Shown one piece after another: positions 1-10,655 of a DNA stretch of 64,000 nt. A program made the translations under genes and the position numbers. The stretch is from contig NZ_LUTP01000012.1 of NCBI RefSeq assembly GCF_002111585.1, positions 1-64,000 on the forward strand. The letters are read 5' to 3'. The notes below the pieces were generated by a model. That model worked only from the letters and a program-made list of their open reading frames with translations, did no database searches and was not told the DNA's origin. Origin of the DNA: Lonsdalea iberica. Lineage in GTDB: Bacteria; Pseudomonadota; Gammaproteobacteria; Enterobacterales; Enterobacteriaceae. The first letter of the stretch is position 1, and each line of letters opens with the position of its first letter.

Positions 1-1150
1 TAGTTTCCAGCAGCGCCGCTTCCACGATGGAACGCAAGCCACGTGCTCCGGTCTTGCGCGCCATGGCTTTTTTCGCGATGGCCGTCAACGCGTCGTCACG
101 AAACTCCAGCTCAACGCCTTCGAGTTTGAACAGCGCCTGATACTGCTTGGTCAGCGCATTCTTAGGCTCACGCAGAATCTGAATCAGCGCCGCTTCATCC
201 AGCTCTTTCAGCGTCGCCACTACTGGCAGACGACCGATAAACTCAGGAATCAGACCAAACTTGATCAGATCGCCCGGCTCTACCTGTCCCAGCAACTCGC
301 CTTCGGTCACTTTCTGCGAAAGACCTTTCACCGTCGCATTGAAGCCAATACCGCGCCCAGTGTCTGTACGCTGCTCGATAACCTTATCCAATCCCGCGAA
401 CGCACCGCCGCAGATGAATAGGATCTTCGAGGTATCGACTTGCAGGAACTCCTGCTGCGGATGCTTACGACCGCCCTGAGGCGGAACGGCGGCGATAGTC
501 CCTTCAATCAACTTCAGCAGGGCCTGCTGCACGCCTTCGCCAGAAACGTCACGTGTAATCGACGGGTTATCCGACTTACGGGAGATTTTGTCGATTTCAT
601 CGATATAAACGATGCCGCGCTGCGCTTTCTGTACATCATAATCACATTTCTGCAGCAGTTTCTGGATGATGTTCTCAACGTCCTCACCCACGTAACCGGC
701 TTCGGTCAACGTCGTGGCATCAGCCATGGTGAAAGGCACATCAAGGAATCGAGCCAGTGTTTCTGCCAGCAAGGTTTTACCGCTACCGGTGGGGCCAATG
801 AGCAGGATGTTGCTTTTGCCCAGCTCAACGCCGTTACTGCTGTCACCGTTGCGTAAACGTTTGTAGTGGTTGTATACGGCCACGGCCAGCACTTTCTTGG
901 CCTGCTCCTGACCAATCACGTAATCGTCAAGGTGATGACGAATTTCGTGCGGGGTCGGCAACGCACTGCGTTCACGATGCGGGGCCACTTCTTTAATCTC
1001 TTCGCGAATAATGTCGTTACACAAGTCAACACATTCATCGCAGATATACACTGACGGCCCGGCAATCAGCTTACGAACCTCGTGCTGGCTTTTGCCGCAG
1101 AAAGAGCAGTACAGCAACTTTCCTGAACCGTCTTTGCGCTTATCTGTCAT
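1..1150 (-). CDS. clpX: ATP-dependent Clp protease ATP-binding subunit ClpX (3' end cut by window edge)
   Basis: AAA+ unfoldase that recognises tagged substrates and threads them into ClpP in the cytoplasm. About 383 codons are visible; the family is near 424, so only the extreme C-terminus is missing. The N-terminal zinc-binding domain shows Cys15, Cys18, Cys37 and Cys40. Walker A GPTGSGKT lies near residue 120, the pore loop GYVGED follows, and Walker B reads IVYIDEIDK. The ATG at 1150 is preceded by AGAGG with 7 bases spacing. It lies 164 bases downstream of clpP on the same strand, the usual clpP-clpX pair. Identification is very secure. Confidence 0.98.
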   Translation of the reverse strand, partial: MTDKRKDGSGKLLYCSFCGKSQHEVRKLIAGPSVYICDECVDLCNDIIREEIKEVAPHRERSALPTPHEIRHHLDDYVIGQEQAKKVLAVAVYNHYKRLRNGDSSNGVELGKSNILLIGPTGSGKTLLAETLARFLDVPFTMADATTLTEAGYVGEDVENIIQKLLQKCDYDVQKAQRGIVYIDEIDKISRKSDNPSITRDVSGEGVQQALLKLIEGTIAAVPPQGGRKHPQQEFLQVDTSKILFICGGAFAGLDKVIEQRTDTGRGIGFNATVKGLSQKVTEGELLGQVEPGDLIKFGLIPEFIGRLPVVATLKELDEAALIQILREPKNALTKQYQALFKLEGVELEFRDDALTAIAKKAMARKTGARGLRSIVEAALLET

Positions 1151-1314
1151 CAGTAAACCTCTTCTTTAGTCTCTTGCCCGCAGGCTAACCATACAGCGAT
1201 AGCGCCACAGCGAACGCCACTATTTCATAGCCAATAAGCGCAATCACACTCGCACAAAAGACTATCGGCCGAACACCGTCTACAGCTATATAGAGCGACC
1301 ATCATCAAATGGAT

Positions 1315-1938
1315 TTAGTCGCGATGAGTCAATACGGAATCGACTAATCCGTAGTCTACTGCCTCATCGGCAGAGAGGAAACGGTCACGTTCCGTGTCTC
1401 TTTCTATTTCTTCAAGAGACCGTCCCGTATGTTTAGCCATCAATTCGTTCATCCGCGACTTCACTTTCAGGATTTCTTTGGCATGAATTTCAATATCCGT
1501 CGCCTGTCCCTGATAACCGCCCAGCGGCTGGTGAATCATAACGCGCGAGTTCGGCAGGCAGAAACGTTTCCCTTCCGCACCGGAGGTCAGCAGGAACGCC
1601 CCCATTGAGCACGCCTGTCCCATACAAATAGTACTTACGTCCGGCTTGATGAACTGCATGGTATCGTAGATGGACATTCCCGCAGTGATCACCCCGCCCG
1701 GCGAGTTGATGTACAAATAAATGTCCTTCTCAGGGTTTTCAGCTTCCAGAAACAGCATCTGGGCCGTGATCAGGTTGGCCATGTGGTCTTCGACCTGGCC
1801 AGTCAGGAAGATCACACGCTCTTTTAACAAGCGGGAATAGATGTCGTAAGAACGTTCCCCACGTGCAGTCTGCTCTACGACCATTGGCACCAGGGCCATA
1901 TGCGGAGCCTGTTTTACTTGTTCGCCACTGTATGACAT
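1315..1938 (-). CDS. clpP: ATP-dependent Clp protease proteolytic subunit ClpP
   Basis: Serine protease that forms the two-ring barrel partnered by ClpX or ClpA. From the ATG at 1938 the product is 207 residues, the E. coli length; a TTG just upstream is a worse start, and AGGAG sits 6 bases before the ATG. The catalytic triad is visible: Ser111 in QACSMGAF, His136 in MIHQPLGG and Asp185 in the DTERDRF stretch. The residue before the active serine is Cys where E. coli has Ala. A heat-shock-like promoter lies upstream. Confidence 0.98.
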   Translation of the reverse strand: MSYSGEQVKQAPHMALVPMVVEQTARGERSYDIYSRLLKERVIFLTGQVEDHMANLITAQMLFLEAENPEKDIYLYINSPGGVITAGMSIYDTMQFIKPDVSTICMGQACSMGAFLLTSGAEGKRFCLPNSRVMIHQPLGGYQGQATDIEIHAKEILKVKSRMNELMAKHTGRSLEEIERDTERDRFLSADEAVDYGLVDSVLTHRD

Positions 1939-2080
1939 CAACGTCTCCTAGATAAAATGCATTTGGCGCATATTGCCCGATTCTACTTGAGATACGAAGT
2001 GAAAACCACGCCCAGACCCTATGTGGTCGCCCTACCTCGAGCCCTCAGAATATCCAGCGATACGTCATCGATTATCAGAC

Positions 2081-2108
2081 AATTGGGCGTCTTGTATCTA
2101 TTTTCAAG
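2081..2108 (-). promoter_or_regulatory. sigma-32 (heat-shock)-like promoter for clpPX
   Basis: Reading the minus strand, CTTGAAA (2108-2102) is followed by a 13-base spacer and GCCCAATT. This is close to the RpoH pattern CTTGAAA / CCCCATnT, with a weaker -10. clpPX is known to be heat-shock controlled in enterobacteria, so position and sequence agree. The assignment is by eye only. Confidence 0.45.
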
Positions 2109-2250
2109 CTTACAGCACCGATTATTTTCGATTAACCCGGCATTACTCTGAAAGAAGCGCTGAAGATTCGGCTCACGCTTAAATTAATGATAGTGCAAAT
2201 AAATGCTTAGCAGGCGTAATTTCAGGACAAACCGTCACATAATCAGGCGG

Positions 2251-2282
2251 AAAAAAAAGCCCGCAGCGTTAAAACTGCGGGC
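2251..2282 (-). terminator. Rho-independent terminator of tig
   Basis: GCCCGCAG / CTGCGGGC forms an 8-bp GC-rich stem (2259-2266 with 2275-2282) with an 8-base loop. On the minus strand it is followed by eight U residues (2251-2258). It lies 35 bases after the tig stop, so tig is at least partly separated from clpPX. Confidence 0.9.
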
Positions 2283-2317
2283 TGTGTCAGACTGACAACC
2301 TTGAAAGGTTAACGCGA

Positions 2318-3622
2318 TTAGGCGTTGTTAGTCTGGTTCATCAGATCGTTGAACCCAACTTCTTTCTCAGTCACTTTAGCCTGAGACAACAGCGTTTCGA
2401 TCGCCTGCTCTTCCAGAGCGACGTTACGCATGTTGTTCATCATTTCTTTGTTCTTTTTGTAGAACTCAACCACTTCCTGCGGATCTTCGTAGGCAGCTGC
2501 CATTTCGTCGATCATTGCGGTAACGCGGTCTTCATCGGCTTTCAGCTCATTAGTGCTGATGACTTCACCCAGCAGCAGACCGACAACAACGCGACGTTTA
2601 GCCTGAGCTTCGAACAGTTCGCGCGGCAGTTCCAGAGCCTGTTTTTCATCGCCACCGAAACGCTGTGCAGCCTGACGGCGCAGTACGTCGATTTCACCGT
2701 CGACCAGCGCAGCCGGTACATCGATGTCGTTGGCGTCAACCAGGCCGTCGATAACCTGAGTTTTTACACGGTTACGCACAGCGGATTTCAGCTCACGCTC
2801 CATGTTTTTGCGCACTTCGGTACGCAGGCCGGCGACAGAACCATCTTCAACGCCGAAACGTTTGATGAAGTCAGCCGTCAGTTCCGGCAGCTCACGCTCT
2901 TCGACTTTTTTCAGTACGATAGCGAACTGAGCGGCTTTACCCTTCAGGTTTTCAGCGTGGTAGTCTTCCGGGAAGGTGACTTCGATAGTGAACTCTTCAC
3001 CTGCCTTGTGGCCGACAACACCGTCTTCGAAGCCCGGGATCATACGGTTCTGGCCCATCGCCAGCACGAAGTCAGAGGCTTTGCCGCCTTCAAACTCTTC
3101 TCCGTCGACAGAACCGCTGAAGTCGATGGTGACGCGGTCTTCAGCTTCTACTGCGCGTTCAACCTCTTTCCAAGTCGCCTGCTGCTTACGCAGGGTGTCC
3201 AGCATGGCATCGACGTCTTCGTCTTTAACTTCCACCAGCGGTTTTTCGACTTCAATGCTATCCAGACCTTTCAATTCAACTTCTGGATACACTTCAAACT
3301 CAACGCTATAGGTAAAATCAGATCCCGCATCGTACTCGCCCGGAACATACTTCGGCGCACCTGCAGGAGTGATATTTTCCTTGATGATCGCATCGACAAA
3401 CTGACGCTGCATCAAGTCGCCCAGCACGTCCTGGCGCACGGAAGCGCCATAACGCTGAGCAACGATATTCATCGGCACTTTGCCTTTACGGAAGCCGTCG
3501 ATACGAACTTTTTTTGCCACGTTGACCAGCTCGCTCTTAACAGCATTCTCGATGCTGTCAGCAGCAACGGTAATCGTTACGCGGCGCCCAAGGCCTTGGG
3601 TGGTTTCAACTGAAACTTGCAT
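2318..3622 (-). CDS. tig: Trigger factor, ribosome-associated chaperone and peptidyl-prolyl isomerase
   Basis: The product binds ribosomal protein L23 at the exit tunnel and shields nascent chains. It has 434 residues, a normal family length. The ribosome-docking signature GFRKGKVP is at residues 43-50. The FKBP-like PPIase domain spans roughly 150-245 and is followed by the helical C-terminal chaperone domain. The ATG is preceded by GAGGT with 6 bases spacing. Synteny bolA-tig-clpP-clpX is conserved. The strong terminator just downstream gives tig its own transcript end. Confidence 0.98.
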   Translation of the reverse strand: MQVSVETTQGLGRRVTITVAADSIENAVKSELVNVAKKVRIDGFRKGKVPMNIVAQRYGASVRQDVLGDLMQRQFVDAIIKENITPAGAPKYVPGEYDAGSDFTYSVEFEVYPEVELKGLDSIEVEKPLVEVKDEDVDAMLDTLRKQQATWKEVERAVEAEDRVTIDFSGSVDGEEFEGGKASDFVLAMGQNRMIPGFEDGVVGHKAGEEFTIEVTFPEDYHAENLKGKAAQFAIVLKKVEERELPELTADFIKRFGVEDGSVAGLRTEVRKNMERELKSAVRNRVKTQVIDGLVDANDIDVPAALVDGEIDVLRRQAAQRFGGDEKQALELPRELFEAQAKRRVVVGLLLGEVISTNELKADEDRVTAMIDEMAAAYEDPQEVVEFYKKNKEMMNNMRNVALEEQAIETLLSQAKVTEKEVGFNDLMNQTNNA

Positions 3623-3909
3623 CTTGTTACCTCAAAAAATCACAGTGCTCGGTCAACCTCAAAAGCCGTTTTCACAAAGCGCCCGAAGGCAAGCTTTCTG
3701 ATCACAGACTCACATCACCAGGACGGCCTCGCGAACCAGACCCGTTCCTTGTAGTCAGAAGCGTCCCGAATACATTCAGGAAAAATAAGACGCGGCATTA
3801 TAGCGGCATAGGCTGACCGAGTCGAGGAGAGTCACCCGCGTATTGCCGCACGGATAATTACGGCTTTTGAATGTGCTCTGGGAGCCTTTACACCGTGGCA
3901 TCACCGGCG

Positions 3910-4224
3910 TTAACGGCCGATTCCCGCGCCGCCGCAGGCCGGTGATGCAGGGGCGGTTTGGTGCTGATCGCGCCACTCCTGCGGAGTGTAGACGTACAGC
4001 GCGAGCGCATGAACGGCGCCGGCCATCTCCTCAGTCAGCAGCTCATAGACCGCCCGATGGCGCTGAATGAGGCGCTTACCTTCGAAAAGATCGCTGACCA
4101 ACACCACTTTGAAATGGCTCTCCGACCCCGCGGGCACCCGATGGCGATGACTTTCGTTGATGACCTCAAGGTATTCCGGCGCCAATCCGGCGTGCAGCTT
4201 GGCTTCAATGGTTTCTCGGGTCAT
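3910..4224 (-). CDS. bolA: BolA family stress-response morphogen / transcriptional regulator
   Basis: A small class II KH-fold protein (104 residues; E. coli 105) involved in cell shape, stationary-phase responses and Fe-S glutaredoxin partnership. The conserved core SHFKVVLVSDLFEGKR is followed by RHR and the HALALYVYTPQEW stretch. The ATG at 4224 has AAGG 7 bases upstream. It is divergent from yajG and 287 bases upstream of tig, as in E. coli. The C-terminal tail beyond residue 90 is Gly/Ala-rich and poorly conserved. Confidence 0.95.
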   Translation of the reverse strand: MTRETIEAKLHAGLAPEYLEVINESHRHRVPAGSESHFKVVLVSDLFEGKRLIQRHRAVYELLTEEMAGAVHALALYVYTPQEWRDQHQTAPASPACGGAGIGR

Positions 4225-4570
4225 GGGATAACCTTAAATAGTAGTTTGGGAACCGGGCAAGTTAGGGGCCATTTTTACATGACAGGTGTGAGCGATCACG
4301 GGAATTTTCTCTCGCTGGCAACGATGTCGCGCTATGTTTTCACAAGGCAACAGCATGCAGAATAATCCGCTAATGCCGGTGTGGAGGGGTCTCCGACAAG
4401 ATGTGGCATATCTTTTCTTCGGGAAGTTGTGATAAAAACAGAATCGATTGCCCTATAGGCAAAGAGCTTCCGTCGCGAGCGATTCTCCGTTCTTTCTCTT
4501 GCCTGGGGCAATGGTATGATGTCGCGCGTTTTTAACGATTAACTTTCTTATTATTACTGAGAACATTCGC
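4225..4570. other. Divergent bolA / yajG promoter region (346 bases)
   Basis: Non-coding spacer between divergent genes. It carries an extended -10 for yajG at 4512-4520. The bolA promoter must lie here too, but I cannot identify it with confidence. Confidence 0.5.
4512..4520 (+). promoter_or_regulatory. Extended -10 promoter element for yajG
   Basis: TGGTATGAT is an extended -10 (TGn plus TATGAT), 51 bases before the yajG start codon. No good -35 is seen at 17 bases upstream, as expected for extended -10 promoters. Confidence 0.4.
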
Positions 4571-5149
4571 ATGTATAAAAAATTTATTTTTCCGCTGCTC
4601 GCCGTCATGGCGCTGGCGGGCTGCGCAGGCAAAGGTAATACGCTGAATATCAACCCTAACATCGCGTTGCCTTCTCAGGATCCCAGCCTGATGGGCGTGA
4701 CAATCAGCATTAACGGAGCCGATCAACGTCAGGATCAGGCGCTTGCCAAAGTAAACCGCGACAGTCAGTTAGTGACGCTGGTCCCTTCACGCGATCTGCG
4801 GTTCCTGTTGCAGGAAGCACTTGAGAAGCAAATGTCCGCACGCGGCTACATGATTGGCACCGGCGGTCCGGTCGCGCTGCAGATCGTGGTGAACACGCTG
4901 TATGCGGACGTCACCGAAGGCAACCTGCGTTACACCATCACCACCAAAGCGGATATTTCGATTATCGCCCAGGCCGCCAACGGCAATAAGCAGGTCAAAA
5001 ACTACCGCTCCACCTACAATATTCAAGGCGCATTGACGGCCACCAACAACAAGATCACCACCGCGGTGAATCAAGTGTTAGGCGATGTCATCAGCGACAT
5101 GGCGCAAGACACCAGCGTCAACGAGTTCATCAAGACCAACGCACGCTAA
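4571..5149 (+). CDS. yajG: YajG family outer-membrane-type lipoprotein
   Basis: A 192-residue lipoprotein of unknown function. The signal peptide MYKKFIFPLLAVMALAGC ends in a lipobox (LAGC), so Cys18 should be lipidated. The residue after Cys is Ala, which does not signal inner-membrane retention. The mature part matches the uncharacterised lipoprotein YajG, always found beside ampG. A GC-rich hairpin without a U-tract (5167-5185) separates it from ampG, so co-transcription is likely. Confidence 0.92.
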   Translation: MYKKFIFPLLAVMALAGCAGKGNTLNINPNIALPSQDPSLMGVTISINGADQRQDQALAKVNRDSQLVTLVPSRDLRFLLQEALEKQMSARGYMIGTGGPVALQIVVNTLYADVTEGNLRYTITTKADISIIAQAANGNKQVKNYRSTYNIQGALTATNNKITTAVNQVLGDVISDMAQDTSVNEFIKTNAR

Positions 5150-5201
5150 TTTCACCGCAGTTCCCCTTGCCCCGTCACCGGGGCAAGCAAAAGGATGTTG
5201 C

Positions 5202-6671
5202 ATGCCTAGTCAGCTCCACACGCTTTTCAAGCAACGTAATTCTCTGATTCTGCTCATTCTGGGTTTTGCCTCGGGCCTCCCTCTGGCATTGACCTCCGGC
5301 ACGCTACAAGCCTGGATGACCGTAGAGAACGTCGATCTCAAAACCATCGGCTTCTTTTCGCTGGTCGGCCAGGCCTATGTCTTTAAATTCCTATGGTCGC
5401 CGATGATGGATCGCTATACGCCGTCTTTCCTCGGTCGCCGCCGAGGCTGGCTGCTGCTTACGCAATTAGGCCTCGTGGCGGCCATCGCGGCCATCGGCAC
5501 ATTATCCCCCGCGGAGGATCTCTGGTGGCTGGCGGCGCTGGCCGTCGTTATCGCTTTCTTCTCCGCATCTCAGGACATTGTCTTCGACGCCTACAAGACA
5601 GATTTATTGCCTGCACAGGAGCGCGGCAGCGGGGCTGCTGTCTCTGTACTGGGGTATCGACTGGCGATGCTGGTCTCGGGCGGACTGGCGTTGTGGATTG
5701 CCGATCGCCTGCTGGGTTGGCAGTCGACTTATTGGCTGATGGCGGGTCTGATGCTGCTGTGTACGCTGGCGACCTGGCTGGCCCCGGAGCCGGACAATAC
5801 CCAGCCTGCGCCACGCTCACTGGAACAGGCCGTGATGGCGCCGCTGCGGGATTTCTTCGGTCGTAATAACGCCTGGCTTATTCTGCTGCTGATTATTTTT
5901 TATAAGCTCGGCGATGCGTTCGCGGTCAGCTTGAGCACCACGTTCCTTATTCGCGGCGTGGGCTTCGATGCCGGCGATGTCGGGCTTATCAATAAAACGC
6001 TCGGCCTCTTCGCCACCATCGTCGGCGCCCTATACGGCGGGATCCTGATGCAGCGCTGGTCGCTTTTCAAGGCGCTGATGATTTTCGGGCTATTGCAGGC
6101 GGTCTCCAACGCGGGCTATTGGCTGCTGGCGATCACGGACAAGCATTTGTTCTCCATGGGCGCCGCCATTTTCATCGAAAACCTGTGCGGCGGTATGGGG
6201 ACGGCGGCATTTGTCGCTCTGCTGATGACCTTGTGCAACAAGTCGTTCTCCGCTACACAGTTCGCCCTGTTGTCCGCGCTAGCTGCCGTCGGCAGGGTCT
6301 ACGTCGGTCCTTTAGCCGGTTGGTTCGTCGCGGATTACGGCTGGGCCTGGTTCTATTTATTCTCGGTCGGGATCTCTTTCCCCGGTCTGCTGCTGCTCTT
6401 ACTGTGTCGCCGCACGCTGGAGTACACCCAGGCTCACGATGATTTTCTGCCGCGACGCACTTACTCGCGCGGATATACGCTAGCAGTACGTACGCTGTTT
6501 TCCGGCGCCGCATGCTTCGCGCTCGGCGCGGCGGTTTGGGGTATGTTCGGACTGGGGTGGATACATAGCGCATCCGCGGCTGAAACGTTAATGACCCTGG
6601 GCGTGGCGCTGGCCGCGATCGGACTCACTCTGGGCAGTCTCTTGGATTATCTGTCACTCAAACGAACGTAA
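5202..6671 (+). CDS. ampG: Muropeptide permease AmpG
   Basis: Major facilitator protein that imports GlcNAc-anhydroMurNAc peptides for cell-wall recycling and thereby feeds the AmpR/AmpC induction signal. The chosen ATG at 5202, with AGGAT upstream, gives 489 residues (E. coli 491); longer in-frame starts would overlap yajG. Multiple hydrophobic segments run through the whole length, and the SQDIVFDAYKTDLL stretch is typical of AmpG. Its position after yajG and before cyoA is conserved. Confidence 0.96.
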   Translation: MPSQLHTLFKQRNSLILLILGFASGLPLALTSGTLQAWMTVENVDLKTIGFFSLVGQAYVFKFLWSPMMDRYTPSFLGRRRGWLLLTQLGLVAAIAAIGTLSPAEDLWWLAALAVVIAFFSASQDIVFDAYKTDLLPAQERGSGAAVSVLGYRLAMLVSGGLALWIADRLLGWQSTYWLMAGLMLLCTLATWLAPEPDNTQPAPRSLEQAVMAPLRDFFGRNNAWLILLLIIFYKLGDAFAVSLSTTFLIRGVGFDAGDVGLINKTLGLFATIVGALYGGILMQRWSLFKALMIFGLLQAVSNAGYWLLAITDKHLFSMGAAIFIENLCGGMGTAAFVALLMTLCNKSFSATQFALLSALAAVGRVYVGPLAGWFVADYGWAWFYLFSVGISFPGLLLLLLCRRTLEYTQAHDDFLPRRTYSRGYTLAVRTLFSGAACFALGAAVWGMFGLGWIHSASAAETLMTLGVALAAIGLTLGSLLDYLSLKRT

Positions 6672-6746
6672 ACAAAACAAACGGGCTGTGTCACAGCAGC
6701 CTATTCCTTCCTTTTACTCCTGCCACCGACCCGATGTCACCCACGG

Positions 6747-6771
6747 CCGCCCTCGCATGAGGGGCGTTTTT
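6747..6771 (+). terminator. Probable Rho-independent terminator of ampG
   Basis: CGCCCTC-GCAT-GAGGGGCG forms a stem with one bulged G and is followed by five T residues. It is located about 80 bases after the ampG stop. Confidence 0.6.
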
Positions 6772-7010
6772 CGGCAGTCGTCATCTTCTTTTTACTGATT
6801 TTTTACTTTGACAAACCGTCATCTCGCACTAGACCTTAATAGCAGTGGCACGATAATTTTCGAGGACGCGTTGTCATTTTTCATACGGATATACCATTCC
6901 CTGAAGAAACTATTACCCACTGTTTTTAAATATGTTTTTTTACAAACCACCACATTGGTGACACAAAGAGAAAATCAGAGCAACAATCCGCTGACAACAC
7001 TTTAATCATG

Positions 7011-7039
7011 TTTACAGTGTGGTAACCTTCCCGTAAAAT
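7011..7039 (+). promoter_or_regulatory. Sigma-70 promoter of the cyoABCDE operon
   Basis: TTTACA (7011-7016), a 17-base spacer and TAAAAT (7034-7039) match the -35/-10 consensus well. It lies about 50 bases before the cyoA start. Oxygen control by ArcA/Fnr is known for cyo in E. coli, but I cannot assign those sites here. Confidence 0.65.
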
Positions 7040-7090
7040 GCCCGCTCGCGTGAAATAATGGATAGAGCCCCTTGTCATTGAGGTCGCTAG

Positions 7091-8036
7091 ATGAGACTCA
7101 GGAAATACAATAAGTTTTTGGGGATGTTCTCTTTATTCGCAGCCACCCTGCTCCTTAACGGCTGTGATATGGCATTGATGAACCCCAAAGGACAAATTGG
7201 GCTTGAACAGCGTTCGCTAATACTGACTGCCTCGGCTGATGTTGATCGTTGTCATCCCCGTAATCATTATGGCGATAGTATTTGCCAGGAAGTACAGAGC
7301 TTCCAACGATAAGGCCAAATACACGCCAAACTGGTCACACTCCAACAAGATTGAAGCCGTTGTTTGGACGGTACCCATCATCATCATCGTCATCCTCGCT
7401 ACCCTTACCTGGAAGACAACTCACCAGCTTGATCCTTACAAACCGTTGGATTCCGACGTCAAACCCATCAACGTCGAAGTCGTATCGCTTGACTGGAAAT
7501 GGCTGTTTATTTATCCCGATCTGGGTATTGCCAGCGTGAACGAACTTGCCTTCCCGGCCAACGTTCCCGTCTCGTTTAAAATCACGTCGAACTCCGTCAT
7601 GAACTCGTTGTTCATCCCTCGCCTCGGCGGGCAGATTTACGCCATGGCCGGTATGCAGACGCAGTTGCACCTGATTGCGAATGAGCCCGGCAAATACGAC
7701 GGTATTTCCGGTGCTTACAGCGGCAAAGGTTTCTCCGGCATGAAGTTCACCGCTATCGCGACGCCGAATCAACAGGCGTTCGACCAGTGGGTGAATACGG
7801 TGCGTCAGTCTTCCCATACGCTGAGCAACATGAGCGAATTTGAAAAACTGGCACTCCCCAGTGAATACCATCCCGTCGAGTACTTCTCGCAGGTACAGCC
7901 GAACCTGTTCCGACAGGTGATTACTAAATTTACTGGCAACGAAATGCACATGCAGCACCATGCGGAAAGCGCGCCGAAAGACGAAGGCATGCAGTCTCAT
8001 GAAGGCATGGACATGAGCGAGCACTCCTCTCATTAA
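7091..8036 (+). pseudogene. cyoA: Cytochrome bo3 ubiquinol oxidase subunit II, frameshifted
   Basis: Subunit II of the proton-pumping quinol oxidase. The first frame (from 7091) encodes the lipoprotein signal peptide with lipobox LLNGC and runs to the first membrane helix at RSLILTA. It then goes off frame and stops at 7312. The rest of the protein, from LMLIVVIP to the end, continues in another frame to 8036. Homologues read ILTAFGLML at the junction, so two bases are missing between 7231 and 7238 (expected gcc ttc ggc ctg). Everything else in the subunit is intact and cyoB-E are whole. A sequencing indel is more likely than decay. Confidence 0.9.
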
Positions 8037-8056
8037 AGGAGCCGAGGGATAATACG

Positions 8057-10051
8057 ATGTTCGGAAAATTAACTCTTGATGCGGTTCCATACCATGAACC
8101 GATTATCATGGTCACCGTGGCAGCAATCATTCTAGGTGGGCTGGCGCTGCTGGCCCTGATTACCTATTTTGGCAAATGGAAATGGCTGTGGACTGAATGG
8201 TTCACAACCGTTGACCATAAAAAAATCGGCATCATGTATGTCATTGTCGCGCTGGTGATGATGCTGCGCGGCTTCGCCGACGCCATCATGATGCGTACTC
8301 AGCAGGCTCTGGCCTCGGCAGGTGAGGCCGGCTTCCTGCCTCCTCACCACTACGACCAGATCTTTACCGCGCACGGCGTGATCATGATTTTCTTCGTGGC
8401 GACGCCATTTGTGGTCGGCCTGATGAACCTGGTCGTTCCGCTGCAAATCGGTGCTCGTGACGTTGCCTTCCCTTTCCTGAACTCACTCAGCTTCTGGATG
8501 TTTGTCGCCGGGGTCATCCTGGTCAACCTCTCGCTGGGCGTGGGCGAATTCGCTCAGACAGGTTGGGTCGCCTATCCTCCCCTTTCGGGTAAGGAGTATA
8601 GTCCCGGCGTCGGGGTCGACTACTGGATATGGAGTCTGCAGATATCCGGGCTGGGCACCACGCTGACCGGCGTGAACTTCTTCGCCACCATCATGAAAAT
8701 GCGCGCGCCCGGCATGAGCATGATGAAGATGCCGGTATTCACCTGGGCGTCACTGTGCACCAACGTTCTCATCATCGCTGCATTCCCCATCCTGACGGTC
8801 ACCATTGCATTGCTGACGTTGGACCGTTATCTGGGCACCCATTTCTTCACCAACGATATGGGCGGCAACATGATGATGTACATCAACCTCATCTGGGCCT
8901 GGGGCCATCCTGAGGTGTACATCCTGGTACTGCCGGTCTTCGGCGTGTTCTCCGAGGTGACCGCGACCTTCTGCCGCAAACGCCTGTTCGGCTATACGTC
9001 TCTGGTGTGGGCGACCATCGCCATCACCGTGCTGTCATTCATTGTGTGGCTGCACCACTTCTTTACGATGGGGTCCGGCGCGAACGTGAATGCCTTCTTC
9101 GGCATCGCCACCATGATCATTTCCATCCCGACCGGGGTGAAAATCTTCAACTGGCTGTTCACGATGTATCAGGGCCGTATTCAGCTAAATTCGGCGATGC
9201 TGTGGACCATCGGTTTCATCATCACCTTCTCTATCGGCGGAATGACCGGGGTACTGCTGGCCGTACCGGGCGCGAACTTCGTGCTGCACAACAGCCTGTT
9301 CCTGATCGCCCACTTCCATAACGTCATTATCGGCGGCGTGGTGTTCGGCTGCTTCGCAGGGATCACCTACTGGTTCCCGAAAGCCTTCGGCTTCACCCTG
9401 GATGAAACCTGGGGTAAGCGTGCCTTCTGGTGCTGGATTATCGGCTTCTTTGTCGCCTTCATGCCGCTTTATGCGCTGGGCTTCATGGGCATGACTCGTC
9501 GCCTGAGCCAGCAGATCAATCCGGAATTCCACCCGCTGCTGATGGTGGCTTCCGCCGGTGCCGCGCTGATCGCGCTGGGTATTCTGTGCCAGCTGATTCA
9601 GTTCGTCGTCAGTATCCGCGACCGTGAACAGAACCGCGATATGACCGGTGACCCGTGGGATGCGCGTACGCTGGAGTGGGCGACGTCCTCCCCTGCCCCG
9701 TTCTACAACTTTGCGGTCGTCCCGCAGGTTCATGACCGTGATGCGTTCTGGGAAGAGAAAGAGAAGGGCGAGGCCTATCGCCGACCAAACGGCGGCTATG
9801 AAGAGATTCATATGCCCAAGAACACTGCCGCAGGCCTGGTCATCTCCGCCTTCGCCCTGGTGTTCGGTTTCGCCATGATCTGGTACATCTGGTGGCTGGC
9901 CGCCGTCGGTTTCGTCGGCATGATAGCGACCTGGATTGTGCACAGTTTCAATCAGGACGTGGACTACTACGTTCCCGTGGAAGAAATCGAGCGCATTGAA
10001 AACGCAAATTTCGAGAAACTCAGCAAGGCAGGCGTGAAAAATGTCCACTGA
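8057..10051 (+). CDS. cyoB: Cytochrome bo3 ubiquinol oxidase subunit I
   Basis: Catalytic heme-copper subunit that reduces O2 with electrons from ubiquinol and pumps protons. It has 664 residues, as in E. coli. Conserved histidine signatures are visible: FTAHGVIM (low-spin heme), [10 protein letters not shown] (CuB His and cross-linked Tyr), WLHHFF (two CuB His) and LIAHFHNVI (high-spin heme ligands). About 15 membrane helices are expected. GAGGG precedes the ATG. Its 3' end overlaps cyoC by 11 bases, indicating translational coupling. Confidence 0.98.
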   Translation: MFGKLTLDAVPYHEPIIMVTVAAIILGGLALLALITYFGKWKWLWTEWFTTVDHKKIGIMYVIVALVMMLRGFADAIMMRTQQALASAGEAGFLPPHHYDQIFTAHGVIMIFFVATPFVVGLMNLVVPLQIGARDVAFPFLNSLSFWMFVAGVILVNLSLGVGEFAQTGWVAYPPLSGKEYSPGVGVDYWIWSLQISGLGTTLTGVNFFATIMKMRAPGMSMMKMPVFTWASLCTNVLIIAAFPILTVTIALLTLDRYLGTHFFTNDMGGNMMMYINLIWAWGHPEVYILVLPVFGVFSEVTATFCRKRLFGYTSLVWATIAITVLSFIVWLHHFFTMGSGANVNAFFGIATMIISIPTGVKIFNWLFTMYQGRIQLNSAMLWTIGFIITFSIGGMTGVLLAVPGANFVLHNSLFLIAHFHNVIIGGVVFGCFAGITYWFPKAFGFTLDETWGKRAFWCWIIGFFVAFMPLYALGFMGMTRRLSQQINPEFHPLLMVASAGAALIALGILCQLIQFVVSIRDREQNRDMTGDPWDARTLEWATSSPAPFYNFAVVPQVHDRDAFWEEKEKGEAYRRPNGGYEEIHMPKNTAAGLVISAFALVFGFAMIWYIWWLAAVGFVGMIATWIVHSFNQDVDYYVPVEEIERIENANFEKLSKAGVKNVH

Positions 10052-10655
10052 TACTATGAGTCACACGAATACCGCCCATGCAGAGCATGGGCACCACGAT
10101 GCGGGAGCCACGAAAGTGTTCGGCTTCTGGATCTACCTGATGAGCGACTGCATCCTGTTTGCCTCGCTGTTCGCCACCTACGCCGTCCTAGTGGACGGCG
10201 TTGCCGGCGGACCGACGGGTAAAGATATTTTTGAGCTGCCGTTCGTCTTGGTCGAAACCTTCGCCCTGCTGTTCAGCAGCATCACCTACGGCATGGCGAT
10301 GATCGCCATGAACAAGGGCGACAAGTCGCGGGTTAACCAGTGGCTGGCGATGACGTTCCTGTTCGGTCTGATCTTCATCGGCATGGAGCTTTATGAGTTC
10401 CATCACCTGATCGCGGAAGGATACGGACCGGATCGCAGCGCATTCCTGTCCGGTTTCTTCGCGCTGGTCGGCACGCACGGTATCCATGTCACCAGCGGTT
10501 TGATCTGGCTGGCTATCATGATGATTCAGGTCTCACGCCGCGGACTGACCGCGACCAATAAAACCCGCCTGATGTGCCTCAGCCTGTTCTGGCATTTCCT
10601 GGACGTGGTGTGGATCTGCGTCTTCACCGTTGTTTACCTGATGGGGGCGATGTAA
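10041..10655 (+). CDS. cyoC: Cytochrome bo3 ubiquinol oxidase subunit III
   Basis: A 204-residue membrane subunit of the bo3 oxidase (E. coli 204) with five hydrophobic helices. The His-rich N-terminus (HAEHGHHD) and the [19 protein letters not shown] helix are typical. It starts inside cyoB, and its stop overlaps the cyoD start (TAATG). It does not carry redox centres; its role is assembly and stability. Confidence 0.97.
   Translation: MSTDTMSHTNTAHAEHGHHDAGATKVFGFWIYLMSDCILFASLFATYAVLVDGVAGGPTGKDIFELPFVLVETFALLFSSITYGMAMIAMNKGDKSRVNQWLAMTFLFGLIFIGMELYEFHHLIAEGYGPDRSAFLSGFFALVGTHGIHVTSGLIWLAIMMIQVSRRGLTATNKTRLMCLSLFWHFLDVVWICVFTVVYLMGAM

Larger units (their letters stand above)
1939..2317. 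other. clpP-tig intergenic region (379 bases)
   Basis: No coding sequence is supported here. It holds the presumed clpP promoter (sigma-32-like site at 2081-2108, minus strand) and the tig terminator at 2251-2282. A 64-codon plus-strand frame in this stretch has no ribosome binding site and resembles nothing I know. Confidence 0.6.
6672..7090. other. ampG-cyoA intergenic region (419 bases)
   Basis: Non-coding. It contains a likely ampG terminator at 6747-6771 and the cyo promoter at 7011-7039. The region between is AT-rich; no protein-coding frame is credible. Confidence 0.6.

Noticed and set aside
7091-8036. Programmed frameshift in cyoA
   Set aside because: No slippery sequence or downstream stimulatory structure at the junction, and two bases are missing relative to relatives; sequence error or mutation is simpler.
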